64,000 nt of DNA. It comes from Firm-04 sp964392175 (GTDB lineage: Bacteria; Bacillota; Clostridia; Oscillospirales; Ruminococcaceae). Within the stretch, counting starts at the first letter, position 1. Every line of letters starts with the position of its first letter. The translations under genes and the position numbers were made by a program. The notes beneath the pieces were generated by a model that did no database searches, was not told the origin of the DNA, and was given only the letters and a program-made list of their open reading frames with translations. Shown here piece by piece: positions 8,073 to 16,821 of the stretch. The stretch lies in NCBI GenBank assembly GCA_964392175.1, contig CAYMOJ010000008.1, positions 1 to 64,000 of the forward strand. Direction: 5' to 3'.

Positions 8073-8172
8073 GGGGTTGATAGCTTTTTTGTCGGGTTTA
8101 ATAAAACTTGCTGTTGAAAATTGTACAATCTGCCAGAAAAGATTCCGCTTTTCAGATATCTGCTACGGTTCC

Positions 8173-8202
8173 ATTATAAAAGATCCCGGTAGGGTATGTC
8201 AA
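8173..8202 (-). promoter_or_regulatory. Distal sigma-A promoter of the scaffoldin cluster
   Basis: A second TTGACA (8202-8197) and TATAAT (8178-8173) pair with an 18-base spacer lies about 130 bases upstream of the proximal promoter on the same strand. The two are arranged in tandem towards scaC. It begins only about 40 bases after the end of the CapA-like gene. Confidence 0.8.
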
Positions 8203-8244
8203 GCACTACAGCACGGCCCGACAACTTTCGCCGGAAAGTCCCTG

Positions 8245-9504
8245 TCAATTTTCGTCAAGGCGTAAAAATTCCTCGGGAATATTGGCAGCGATGATCCTGT
8301 CAATCACATCCATGCCGAAAGTTTTTGCAGTACCAAGTGGCGCATAGGGCACGCCATGGCTATCGGCAAGTTCTGCCGTATACATATAATAGGGATACAG
8401 TCGCAAATTTTCGCGCTTGGCATTATCATAATGGGTGATTACAGGCAACACCTCAATGTTTTCAACAATGATCTCCCCCGTATCCAAATCCAGTGTGAGA
8501 TCAAACTCGCCCATCTCACCCACCAGATTGAAGTTATCGGTCTGCGCGGAAATAAAGTTGCCCAGTGAATAGAAAACAAAGCCTTTGGTTCCATCATCAC
8601 GGGTGATGTATTCCATCGTCTGCGCGGTGTGCGAATGCGAACCCAGTATCACATCTGCGCCCCACTGCACCATCTGGTCTGCCAGTGTATACACGCGCTC
8701 CGCAACGGTATGTGTATCCTCGTTCCCCCAATGCGCTGCCACAATGACCGCGTCTGCAATTTCCTTTGCTTCAGTAATCTGTCGTTCAATCAGTGCAAGA
8801 TCATCAGTAAAGCCAACCTTCACAGGGGAATCTGCCGGAATAGAATAGCCGTTGAGATGCTCTGTATATGCGAGGTAAGCGATCTTCATGCCGTTTACCT
8901 CCTGCACACGAATATTGTTCTGATCATCCTCATCACGGTAAGCACCTACCACAAGGATATCATGCTCGTCCATCATGCTGTCCCAGTAATCCAGCGAGGA
9001 TACCAGGCCATCCATGCCCTTATCGCGCAGGTGATTATTGGCGATCGTGAACACATCAAAGCCGATCTCCACCAATTCATCGCCAAGCTCTGTGGGTGAA
9101 TTGAAATTGAAGTTCGAGCCGCTGATTTCATAGTCGCCACCGCAGATCAGTGTTTCCTGATTGATAATTGCCACATCGGCAGCTGCAACAATGGGAGCGA
9201 TATTTTCATAAGTCTTGGTGAAATCATATGTGCCATCTGTCGCCCATGCCTGTGCCGAACGGTATACGGCTGTCTGCACCAGATTATCACCCACAGCAAG
9301 AAAATGCACAGTGGGGTCTTCAGGGATCGGTGCTGTGGTGGTCGTCTCTGTGGTAGTTGTCGCTTCTGTGATGACGGGCGGTGCTGAAGAATTAGAATAT
9401 ACTTGAGAAGAAACCTCAATATTCTCCACAGGCATACAAGCTGTGCTGCAAATTGTGGCAGCCAATGTCAAGCTGAACAATGCAAGGACGGATCTTCGCT
9501 TCAT
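8245..9504 (-). CDS. CapA-family metallophosphatase-like lipoprotein
   Basis: A 419-residue lipoprotein: the N-terminus has a lipobox (CSTAC, cysteine about residue 23) followed by a Ser/Thr-rich spacer. The body matches the CapA / poly-gamma-glutamate synthesis enzyme fold related to calcineurin-like phosphatases. VHFLAVGDNL carries the first metal-type Asp, DVAIINQET and FTIANNHLRDKG give the Asn/His motifs, and IVAAHWGNE and ILGSHSHTAQ give the later His motifs. Family members are linked to capsule polymer production or to cell-envelope hydrolase activity. No other capsule gene (capB, capC) is nearby, so the substrate is unknown. It is transcribed away from the ger operon and towards the scaffoldin promoters. 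Confidence 0.85.
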   Translation of the reverse strand: MKRRSVLALFSLTLAATICSTACMPVENIEVSSQVYSNSSAPPVITEATTTTETTTTAPIPEDPTVHFLAVGDNLVQTAVYRSAQAWATDGTYDFTKTYENIAPIVAAADVAIINQETLICGGDYEISGSNFNFNSPTELGDELVEIGFDVFTIANNHLRDKGMDGLVSSLDYWDSMMDEHDILVVGAYRDEDDQNNIRVQEVNGMKIAYLAYTEHLNGYSIPADSPVKVGFTDDLALIERQITEAKEIADAVIVAAHWGNEDTHTVAERVYTLADQMVQWGADVILGSHSHTAQTMEYITRDDGTKGFVFYSLGNFISAQTDNFNLVGEMGEFDLTLDLDTGEIIVENIEVLPVITHYDNAKRENLRLYPYYMYTAELADSHGVPYAPLGTAKTFGMDVIDRIIAANIPEEFLRLDEN

Positions 9505-9549
9505 TCGTATTTTCCTTTCTGTTTATGGCGGATATAGCAATACCGCTTT

Positions 9550-9578
9550 AGTATACCATATTTCACGGAAAAACGCAA
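9550..9578 (-). promoter_or_regulatory. Probable promoter of the CapA-like gene
   Basis: On the minus strand, TTGCGT (9578-9573), a 17-base spacer and TATACT (9555-9550) lie about 50 bases upstream of the start codon. The -10 is strong and the -35 is partial. Confidence 0.5.
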
Positions 9579-9596
9579 TGTTTTTTTGCTTTTGCA

Positions 9597-9625
9597 GTAT
9601 GTTTTTCCCGATTTGAGTTATACTG
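9597..9625 (+). promoter_or_regulatory. Possible sigma-G-like promoter of the ger operon
   Basis: GTATG at 9597-9601, 17 bases, then TATACTG at 9619-9625 resemble the forespore sigma-G pattern (G-x-ATR, 17-18 bases, CATWHTA), with 5 of 7 positions in the -10. Bacillus gerA operons use sigma-G. The same TATACT could serve sigma-A, but no good -35 lies at 17 bases. The match is suggestive only. Confidence 0.35.
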
Positions 9626-9668
9626 TCTGCAACCACTACACGCCGAAAACTCGGAAAGGAAATCAGTT

Positions 9669-11153
9669 ATGGATTCATCCGCACATCTTGCCGCGCTGGA
9701 AAACGACGCACTGCGAAGCAGTTTACAAGAAAACCTTGACCATATGCGCACACTTGAACTGGACTCTTCCGATTTGATGATCAATCCGGTAATGGTGGGG
9801 GATATCTCCTGCGCACTGGTCTGCTGTGAAGGTATGCTCTCTACAGGCGTCGTCACCGAGTTGATCCTGCATCCACTGACTACACTTTCTGCGCGATTTA
9901 CAAACGGTGAAGCATTGTTGGATTACCTGCAAGCCTACCGTCTGCTCTCCACGGATCGTATTCGCGTTACAGATTTTGCCATGCTGTTTCGCACCATCAA
10001 TTCGGGCTTTGCCGTGCTGCTCGCCGAGGGTGCTGATTTCGCCTATGCCTTTGGTGTACAGGGTTACGATCGTCGTAGCGTTTCAGAGCCAAGCAGTGAG
10101 ATCAATCTTTACGGTGCCAAAGATGCCTTCACCGAAATCGTGCGTTCCAATATGTCACTGATTCGCAGACGCATGAAATCCCCACTGTTGACGCAGAAGC
10201 TGATCGTCTGCGGTACGGTTTCGCGTACCGATCTCTGCATCTGCTACCTGCGCGACCGTGTGCCCAAGGAACTGGTTCACGAAATTCAAGCGCGTTTGGA
10301 ACAGATTCCCTTGGAAACAGTACTGACCGCTGGGTATCTGCGTCCCTATCTGGAACAAAAACGCGTATCGCTCTTTCACAGCACGGGCGTTTCCGAGCGT
10401 CCTGATGTGGTCTGCGCCAAGCTGCTAGAGGGTAGAGTGGCAGTACTCATCGATGGTGTACCCTATGCTATCGTGATCCCACAGCTCTTTTGGGAAATGT
10501 TCCAGACGGTAGATGACTATCACTGCAAACCCATTTATGCAACGCTTATCCGCTGGCTGAAATATCTTGCCTTTACACTGGCAGTGCTATTGCCCGGAAT
10601 ATATCTTGCCATTGTCGCATGGCATCCTTATCTGCTGCACTCCACATTATTACAGCTATTGGCACGTTCGGAGCAAAACGCGCCCTTTTCGCTGGCGGCA
10701 GAGCTGGTGGGCGTACTGCTTGTGTATGAGATCATTCGTGAGGCAGGTCTGCGTCTGCCAAAAGCCGTCAGTGGAGCAGTCAGCATCGTCGGGGGTCTCA
10801 TCATCGGTGATGCAGCAGTCAGCTCGGGGCTAATCAGCACACCACTGCTCACCATTGCTGCCATCTCAGTCACAGCAGGGTTTGTCATCCCTGAACTGCA
10901 TCAACAGATCACCGTACTGCGTCTGTTCTTCGTCGCTGCCGGTGGTTTGCTGGGATTAAACGGCATCAGCATCTTACTCTGTGTCATGCTGTATCAGCTT
11001 TGCGCCACCCAAACTTTCGGCTTTCCCATCACAGCACCCATTGTACCGTTTTCAAAGCATTGGTTGCGCGATGTGCTATACCGACAGACATTTCGTCGTA
11101 TGGTAAACGGGAATTTTACCGTAGAGGAGGTGCGGGAACATCATCATGAGTGA
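9669..11153 (+). CDS. gerAA: Spore germination receptor subunit A (GerAA/GerKA family)
   Basis: A 494-residue protein with the GerA subunit A plan: a soluble N-terminal half (about 1-290), then a membrane half with several hydrophobic spans from about residue 298 (LAFTLAVLLPGIYLAIVAW). The conserved stretch around LVYEIIREAGLRLPKA, AVSIVGGLIIGDAAV and GFVIPEL is characteristic. It would sit in the inner spore membrane as part of a nutrient-sensing germinant receptor. The start follows GGAAAGGA. Its 3' end overlaps the next gene by 8 bases, and the three genes form a compact A-B-C operon. Confidence 0.93.
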   Translation: MDSSAHLAALENDALRSSLQENLDHMRTLELDSSDLMINPVMVGDISCALVCCEGMLSTGVVTELILHPLTTLSARFTNGEALLDYLQAYRLLSTDRIRVTDFAMLFRTINSGFAVLLAEGADFAYAFGVQGYDRRSVSEPSSEINLYGAKDAFTEIVRSNMSLIRRRMKSPLLTQKLIVCGTVSRTDLCICYLRDRVPKELVHEIQARLEQIPLETVLTAGYLRPYLEQKRVSLFHSTGVSERPDVVCAKLLEGRVAVLIDGVPYAIVIPQLFWEMFQTVDDYHCKPIYATLIRWLKYLAFTLAVLLPGIYLAIVAWHPYLLHSTLLQLLARSEQNAPFSLAAELVGVLLVYEIIREAGLRLPKAVSGAVSIVGGLIIGDAAVSSGLISTPLLTIAAISVTAGFVIPELHQQITVLRLFFVAAGGLLGLNGISILLCVMLYQLCATQTFGFPITAPIVPFSKHWLRDVLYRQTFRRMVNGNFTVEEVREHHHE

Positions 11154-12123
11154 TAATACGCAAAGCACCAACATACTGCCCACCATATTGCTTTGTCGCA
11201 TCGTACTGCTATGTTGCAGTGAAGTGCCATTTACCTCTGCATATTGCATTGCCACCATACTAAGTCTTGCATTGATCGCTCTGCTGGCACTACCTTTGTG
11301 GATGCAGCCGCCGCCCCTCGATCCGGATGGCAAAACACCGCTTTTTTTTCGTCTGGCAGGCATATACACTGCCGCAATATTGCTTTCCCGATCATACAGC
11401 CTGCTGCAGGAGTTGCAATCCGCGTACCCCATGTCCACTGTGCTGCTGATGCTGTTCGCTGCCTGCTTTTGCTTTATGCTCCCGCAATATGCCACAGGCA
11501 GAGTCGCGGAAGCTCTGCTATTTTTCCTCAGCGTCGGGGGCATATTGCTGTTAGGACGTGCATTCTTCACAGGGAAAGCATTGCTACTCTACACGCCTGC
11601 CTCCTCCAGCATCAAAAACTGCTTTTGTTATGCGATGCGGGACAATCTGCCGTTGATGTTTCTGCCATTGGGTTTGCCTGCCAACGGCAACATATCTGCG
11701 TACCGTAAACGGCTATGTGTGTGTGTGCTGTCGTTGCTTGCCGTGCCTCTTGTAATTCTAGCAGGTACGATGCAAAACGGCAGGTTATCCAACTGGAAGG
11801 GCAATCCATTTTTTCTGCTAATATCACAATCGCAGACCCTTGCTGCCATTCGCATCGACGGTTTTTGGAGTGTAGTGCTCATTGCAGCTGCAATCACTGT
11901 GCTGACGTTCTGTATGCAGCTATGCATTCTACCCGGAACCGCCAACAAAATTTGCATGATGGATGCGCTCATTCTTGGCGTGATCATCGCTATAACCGGT
12001 ACACTATTTATAATGCAAAAGCAATGGGCATGGATCAGCATCGTATTGGTTTTCCTCGGTATCACAGTTTATCCACTGTATCATATCCTGCATAGGAGGA
12101 AAGGGGCAGCTCATGAATCATAA
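11146..12123 (+). CDS. gerAB: Probable spore germination receptor subunit B (GerAB-type permease)
   Basis: A 325-residue, strongly hydrophobic protein with about nine to ten predicted spans (for example LALIALLALPLWM, VLLMLFAACFCFML, VVLIAAAITVLTF, WISIVLVFLGITVYP). Sequence identity to GerAB is weak by eye. The length, the membrane topology and the position between subunits A and C, overlapping both genes, make the assignment likely. GerAB proteins belong to the amino acid-polyamine-organocation transporter superfamily and carry the germinant binding site. It is somewhat shorter than the usual 360 or so residues. Confidence 0.75.
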   Translation: MSDNTQSTNILPTILLCRIVLLCCSEVPFTSAYCIATILSLALIALLALPLWMQPPPLDPDGKTPLFFRLAGIYTAAILLSRSYSLLQELQSAYPMSTVLLMLFAACFCFMLPQYATGRVAEALLFFLSVGGILLLGRAFFTGKALLLYTPASSSIKNCFCYAMRDNLPLMFLPLGLPANGNISAYRKRLCVCVLSLLAVPLVILAGTMQNGRLSNWKGNPFFLLISQSQTLAAIRIDGFWSVVLIAAAITVLTFCMQLCILPGTANKICMMDALILGVIIAITGTLFIMQKQWAWISIVLVFLGITVYPLYHILHRRKGAAHES

Positions 12124-13045
12124 GCACGTTCTCATCTTGGCGATCTGCGCCCCGATATTGCTATGCAGCAGCTGCAAGGCAAATATCAAAGACCGCGCTT
12201 ATACCGAAGCTTTAGCAGTGCATATCGGCAATACGGTGCAGGGAACAATCTCCTACGAAAAAACGACTGCTGAAGCCACTGCACAAACGGTGACACTGCT
12301 CCCCGACGCGCTACGGCAAGCAAGTGGCATGACGATTTACACAGGGCATCTCACCACATTGCTGATCAGCGGCAAACCCTTTGCCGCACTGCTGCCGTTA
12401 ACCGAAGCCCAGTGGATCTCCCCTGATTGCACCATGATCTGCACACAAAAAAATGCCGCGAATCTCTTGGCAGCAAGCGAAAACGATATACGCTCACTGT
12501 ACACGCAGGCTGCCAAAAGCGGTACAGTCCCGCTGTACCACACCGGAGAAATCCTGGGGATGCTGCAAAATGGCGCGCAAATTGCAGCGGTGCCCTATTA
12601 TCACGCAAACACATTTTCACTTGCTCTATATGACGCATCTGATCAACAGTATGCGATTCTCTCCGATGCTGCCTGCCGAGGCGTGGCACTATCTGCCAAT
12701 GCGTGGGAAAATTTTCAGTTCGCCGCAGGAGCTGCCACCTGCACCGTCGCTCGAAGCAGCTTCTCCTGCACCGTATCAGAAGTCGAAAACACCCTTTCTC
12801 TGTATGTGGAGTGCCATGCTCGATGCGATATTCCTTCCCAATCCGTCGAAGCCGTCCTGCAAGCATATCTCACTGCTGCCTTGCAAGAATCCCTAATCCA
12901 TGGCGCGGATCTGTTTTTTCTGCAAGAACGCGCCCTCCGCGACGGCATCACCTGGGTCGCTGATGCATCTCCTACCGCATGGCAGGATGCACTCAAGCAA
13001 GCGACTTTTACAGTTACCGTTTCGCTCACATCGTCGCGCAACTGA
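12113..13045 (+). CDS. gerAC: Probable spore germination receptor subunit C lipoprotein (GerAC-type)
   Basis: A 310-residue lipoprotein with the lipobox LCSSC near residue 21. After the cysteine, KDRAYTEALAVHIG resembles the conserved GerAC beginning (D-R followed by a G-I-D-type strand). Subunit C is the peripheral lipoprotein of the germinant receptor on the outer face of the inner spore membrane. The gene overlaps the B subunit gene by 11 bases and ends 6 bases before the convergent psd gene, with no obvious terminator between them. The body is divergent, so the call rests largely on lipobox and operon position. Confidence 0.75.
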   Translation: MNHKHVLILAICAPILLCSSCKANIKDRAYTEALAVHIGNTVQGTISYEKTTAEATAQTVTLLPDALRQASGMTIYTGHLTTLLISGKPFAALLPLTEAQWISPDCTMICTQKNAANLLAASENDIRSLYTQAAKSGTVPLYHTGEILGMLQNGAQIAAVPYYHANTFSLALYDASDQQYAILSDAACRGVALSANAWENFQFAAGAATCTVARSSFSCTVSEVENTLSLYVECHARCDIPSQSVEAVLQAYLTAALQESLIHGADLFFLQERALRDGITWVADASPTAWQDALKQATFTVTVSLTSSRN

Positions 13046-13051
13046 ACAATA

Positions 13052-13966
13052 TCACAAATGAGAAGCTCGTGCGCAACCGATATGCTCGCCCATACGGATA
13101 CGAGTCTCTGCGCCCTCTCTGCTATTGCGTATAAAATCTGCGTCAATACTGACGGCATCAGGCGGCGTGATCACAACAATGGTAGAGCCGCCAAAGGCAA
13201 AGTACCCCTTTTCATCTCCGCGCTTCACCTGCGCTTGCGGGCGATAAGAATGGTTGACAATCTTGCCCACCAACATAGCGCCCACCTCAACCTGCAACAA
13301 ATCACCAAAATGCTCGGTGTGCAGCATGGTAACAGCACGGCTGTTGCGGTGATACACCTTGACATAATCAGCTGAAACCGGATTGACCGTATGCAAAACG
13401 CCATTGATATTGCGCGTTTTTCCAACCTTGCAATCATCGGGGAAGCAATACCGGTGGTAGTCATCCGGTGTCAGCCGAAACACCAGACAATACCCGCCAA
13501 TGTATTGCTGCGCCAGACGCTTACAGCCTACCAGTGCCGAAAGCCGATACTCTGCGCCTTTGATCGTAAACCGCGTCCGCTCTTCAATCGGGAGCACAGT
13601 CAGCTTTGCATCACAGGGGCTGATAAGAACATGATCGTGAGGGTCAATGGGACGATATTGCGGCAAAATTGCACGCGTAAAAAACGCATTGTAGCTGCGA
13701 TATACCTCTTTTTGATACTGTCCCATAGGAATCTGCTTGGTTTTGACCGTGTATGGAATGGCAATGGTAGAAAGCGGATGCTCCATGGCATCGCCCACCC
13801 ACTGTGATACCACAGGACAAGTCAACCCCTTTAGCGCAAATCTGCCCACCGGAGTGCCGTACAACAAACGCAGGAGTTTCTCTTGTCCTGCGTTCGCATC
13901 GGTCAGGGGTCTGCCGTCACGGTCACAAATACGCACGGTGGTTTCAACCTGCTTTTGTTTTTTCAT
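13052..13966 (-). CDS. psd: Phosphatidylserine decarboxylase proenzyme
   Basis: A 304-residue protein that converts phosphatidylserine to phosphatidylethanolamine. The self-cleavage motif GGST sits in FGGSTIVV near residue 260, where the Ser becomes the pyruvoyl group. Other family signs are SPCDAKL, RLTPDDYHRYCFPDD and the HTVNP stretch. It lies 24 bases after pssA on the same strand, so substrate-producing and substrate-consuming steps are co-transcribed. Length and motifs suit the shorter bacterial type II enzymes. Confidence 0.95.
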   Translation of the reverse strand: MKKQKQVETTVRICDRDGRPLTDANAGQEKLLRLLYGTPVGRFALKGLTCPVVSQWVGDAMEHPLSTIAIPYTVKTKQIPMGQYQKEVYRSYNAFFTRAILPQYRPIDPHDHVLISPCDAKLTVLPIEERTRFTIKGAEYRLSALVGCKRLAQQYIGGYCLVFRLTPDDYHRYCFPDDCKVGKTRNINGVLHTVNPVSADYVKVYHRNSRAVTMLHTEHFGDLLQVEVGAMLVGKIVNHSYRPQAQVKRGDEKGYFAFGGSTIVVITPPDAVSIDADFIRNSREGAETRIRMGEHIGCARASHL

Positions 13967-13990
13967 TACAGCGACCTGCCTTTTATTGTA

Positions 13991-14620
13991 TTAAGCATGC
14001 TTTGCCTTGAACAAAATCAGCGCAAGCTCCAATGCGCCCACCAAAATAAACAGCAACATTTTACGCATACCGGGCTTTTTCAGCGTAAAGCGCGTGATGA
14101 ATGCAACGGCAACAGTGGCATATACAATTGCTGCCACCACAGGAAATACAGCTGCCAGATCATGTTGAAAACCAAACAGCAACGGAATGATCAATGCAGA
14201 CGAGGTGACAGGCAGCCCTTCGTACACCTTGCGGCGTTCAGAAGTTTTCTGTTGACGCTCTTCCTCGGTCACATTGAAATATGCAAGCCTTATCAGCGCA
14301 CCCAAGCTGTAGCATACATAAATGGCGATGTGAATGGGCGCAGTCAGTCCGCAGCTAAACGCAATAGCAGGTGGCAACAAGCCGAAGCACACCATATCCG
14401 AAAGCGAATCGATCTGGATGCCGAAGCGCTTCTCAGGATCCGTGCGATCTTTTTTTGTTTTTGCAACTTTTCCGTCAAACATATCGCACAGACCTGCCAG
14501 CAACAGCATCAGCAGTGCCCCATGGGTTTTGCCGGCAGCAGAGCAGTAGATTCCCACCGCGCCACAAGCGAAACCGATATAAGTCAGAATGACGGTATAA
14601 TTATAAAATCCGATCATCAA
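13991..14620 (-). CDS. pssA: CDP-diacylglycerol-serine O-phosphatidyltransferase
   Basis: A 209-residue membrane enzyme that makes phosphatidylserine from CDP-diacylglycerol and serine. The CDP-alcohol phosphatidyltransferase motif is visible at about residues 46-76 as DMFDGKVAK, then FGIQIDSLSDMV. It keeps the D-x2-D-G and G-x3-D-x3-D signature, with Lys replacing the usual Arg. Hydrophobic spans cover most of the rest. It is upstream of psd in a two-gene phospholipid operon. Either of two adjacent ATG codons could be the start; a GGGGGA site precedes them. Confidence 0.92.
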   Translation of the reverse strand: MMIGFYNYTVILTYIGFACGAVGIYCSAAGKTHGALLMLLLAGLCDMFDGKVAKTKKDRTDPEKRFGIQIDSLSDMVCFGLLPPAIAFSCGLTAPIHIAIYVCYSLGALIRLAYFNVTEEERQQKTSERRKVYEGLPVTSSALIIPLLFGFQHDLAAVFPVVAAIVYATVAVAFITRFTLKKPGMRKMLLFILVGALELALILFKAKHA

Positions 14621-14722
14621 CAGTCCCCCGTTTTATGTTTGCCCAAGCCGTCACAATGGGATCTGCACGATACACGATAACAGATCATTCCTATTTCTGC
14701 AAGGGCTTTCCTTTTTGATATG

Positions 14723-15976
14723 TTAGCGTATCTGCCCGTTACCGTTGATGAGATACTTGACAGTAGTCAACGCGGCAAGCCCCATGGGGCCTCTTGCGTG
14801 TAGCTTCTGCGTGGAGATCCCAATCTCCGCACCAAAGCCAAACTCACCTCCATCAGTAAAACGGGTTGAAGCATTCACATACACCGCAGCAGCATCCACC
14901 TCATGCTGAAAACGCTCGGCATTCTCAAGAGATTTCGTCACAATACACTCACTGTGATGCGTTCCGTAGCGTTTGATATGTGTCATGGCTTCGTCCAGAG
15001 AATCCACAATTTTTACCGCCAATTGATAATCAAGATATTCTGTTGCATAATCGGTTTCATCAGCAGGGATCACACACGCCCCAAGAATTGCTGCGGTGTC
15101 CTTGCAGCCATGCAGCACCACGGAGTGCCCATCCAGTTTTGCCTTCAGCATGGGTAGCAGTTCGGGGGCTACCGCACGGTGGATCAACACGGATTCTACC
15201 GCATTGCACACAGAGGGACGCTGGGTTTTGCCGTTATCAATAATATCCACTGCCATTGCAAGATCAGCAGAAGCATCCACATAGACGTGGCAGTTTCCCG
15301 TGCCCGTTTCAATGACAGGCACTGTTGCATTCTCCACCACAGCGCGAATCAAGCCTGTGCCACCACGAGGAATCAGAACATCCAGATAACCCGACAGCTT
15401 CATCAGGGCATTGGCAGATTCCCGAGTAGGATCTGTGACAAGCTGTACAGCATCTGCAGGCAGACCTGAAGCCACCAAAGCCTCACGCATGACATTCGTC
15501 AGGCAAACATTCGAAGAAAATGCCTCTTTTCCGCCACGCAAAATCACGCAGTTGCCTGCTTTCAGGCAAAGCGTTGCAGCATCCACAGTCACGTTGGGGC
15601 GGCTCTCAAAAATAATACCGATCACACCCAACGGCACGCGGACTTTCTGAATACGCAAGCCATTGGGGCGCACAAAGCCTTCATCGATCTTGCCAACCAC
15701 CTCGTCCAGAGCAATCAGCTTACGCACACCATCGGCAATGCCTGCAATACGCGCCGGGGTCAGCAGCAAGCGATCCTGCATCGCCTGCGACATATTGTTT
15801 TCCCTTGCTGCCCGTAAATCCTCAGCATTCGCTGCAATGATCTCCTCAGTTTTTGCGATCAACGCATCTGCAATGGCAGCCAATGCATCGTTTTTCTGCT
15901 TAGGAGATGCCGCTGCCACAATCGTTTCGACCGCCTTCGCGTTCTTGCCAAGTTGCAATACTGTACTTTGTTCCAT
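14723..15976 (-). CDS. proA: Glutamate-5-semialdehyde dehydrogenase (gamma-glutamyl phosphate reductase)
   Basis: The second enzyme of proline synthesis, reducing gamma-glutamyl phosphate with NADPH. The 417-residue length is normal. Family motifs include PLGVIGIIFESRPNVTVDA and ETGTGNCHVYVD, whose Cys is the catalytic thiol. The ATG at 15976 is preferred over an in-frame TTG at 15985 because it sits at a proper distance from AAAGGGG. The gene starts 5 bases after proB ends, so translation is probably coupled. Confidence 0.97.
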   Translation of the reverse strand: MEQSTVLQLGKNAKAVETIVAAASPKQKNDALAAIADALIAKTEEIIAANAEDLRAARENNMSQAMQDRLLLTPARIAGIADGVRKLIALDEVVGKIDEGFVRPNGLRIQKVRVPLGVIGIIFESRPNVTVDAATLCLKAGNCVILRGGKEAFSSNVCLTNVMREALVASGLPADAVQLVTDPTRESANALMKLSGYLDVLIPRGGTGLIRAVVENATVPVIETGTGNCHVYVDASADLAMAVDIIDNGKTQRPSVCNAVESVLIHRAVAPELLPMLKAKLDGHSVVLHGCKDTAAILGACVIPADETDYATEYLDYQLAVKIVDSLDEAMTHIKRYGTHHSECIVTKSLENAERFQHEVDAAAVYVNASTRFTDGGEFGFGAEIGISTQKLHARGPMGLAALTTVKYLINGNGQIR

Positions 15977-15981
15977 ATCAA

Positions 15982-16821
15982 TCAAACCCCTTTCTTGGCA
16001 ACAAACCTTGTGCCAATGTGTTTATCTTCAAACAGGTCATACAGATTTTCAGGACGATCCCCGTTGAGAATCACCATATCAATGCCCGCTTCTGTAGCGA
16101 TCTTGGCGGCGGCGATTTTCGTTGCCATGCCACCGGTGCCATTGGGTGTGCCTGCGCCCCCTGCAATGCGTTCAATGCTTTCGTCGATCTCCTCTACAAT
16201 GGGAATCAACCGGGCATTGGCTTCACGATGGGGATCTGCCGAATACAAACCGTCGATATCGCTGAGCAGTACCAGCAGATCCGCACCCACCAGCTTTGCA
16301 ACAATTGCCGCCAGAGAATCATTCTCACCGATTTTCAGCTCTAATTCATCGATAGCGACCGTATCGTTCTCATTGACGATTGGAATTACACCCATTTCGA
16401 TGAGCTGTGCCATGCAATTGCCCGCATTCACGCCGTCATCGCCCTTCAGCACTGCCTTTGTCAGCAAAATTTGTGCGACAGTGACGCTATAATTGCCAAA
16501 CTGCCGGTCATAAAGGTACATCAACTCACACTGCCCAACCGCCGCACAAGCCTGCTTACGAGGCGTATCGGTGGGGCGCTCACGCAGACCAAGCTTACTG
16601 ATGCCCAATGCGACAGAGCCGGAAGAAACCAGGATCAGCTCCTTCCCGGCATTATACAAATCGGCAAGCACACGCACCAAATTGTGAAACCGCTGCAAAT
16701 TCATACGCCCTGTAGGATATGTAAGCGTTGAGGTACCCACCTTGACCACCACGCGCTTGCAGTCAGAGGGCATTTTGTTTACAATCTGTTCCGTAACATT
16801 CACGGGTAAAAACTCCTTCAT
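15982..16821 (-). CDS. proB: Glutamate 5-kinase
   Basis: The first enzyme of proline synthesis, phosphorylating glutamate. At 279 residues it is the short form without a C-terminal PUA domain. Amino acid kinase motifs are present: VVVKVGTSTLT, LILVSSGSVALG, IPIVNENDTVA and LLSDIDGLYSADP. The start overlaps the stop of the upstream dehydrogenase gene by 4 bases. The usual N-terminus of ProB begins at the VVVKVGTS strand, so about 20 extra residues precede the core here. Confidence 0.96.
   Translation of the reverse strand: MKEFLPVNVTEQIVNKMPSDCKRVVVKVGTSTLTYPTGRMNLQRFHNLVRVLADLYNAGKELILVSSGSVALGISKLGLRERPTDTPRKQACAAVGQCELMYLYDRQFGNYSVTVAQILLTKAVLKGDDGVNAGNCMAQLIEMGVIPIVNENDTVAIDELELKIGENDSLAAIVAKLVGADLLVLLSDIDGLYSADPHREANARLIPIVEEIDESIERIAGGAGTPNGTGGMATKIAAAKIATEAGIDMVILNGDRPENLYDLFEDKHIGTRFVAKKGV

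Noticed and set aside
8222..8240. CTTTCGCCGGAAAG hairpin near the end of the CapA-like gene as a terminator
   Set aside because: The stem is only 5-6 bp and no T-tract follows on the minus strand.
14660..14686. GATCTG/CAGATC inverted repeat between pssA and proA
   Set aside because: The arms are only 6 bp with a 15-base loop, without a T-tract or promoter context. Chance occurrence is likely.
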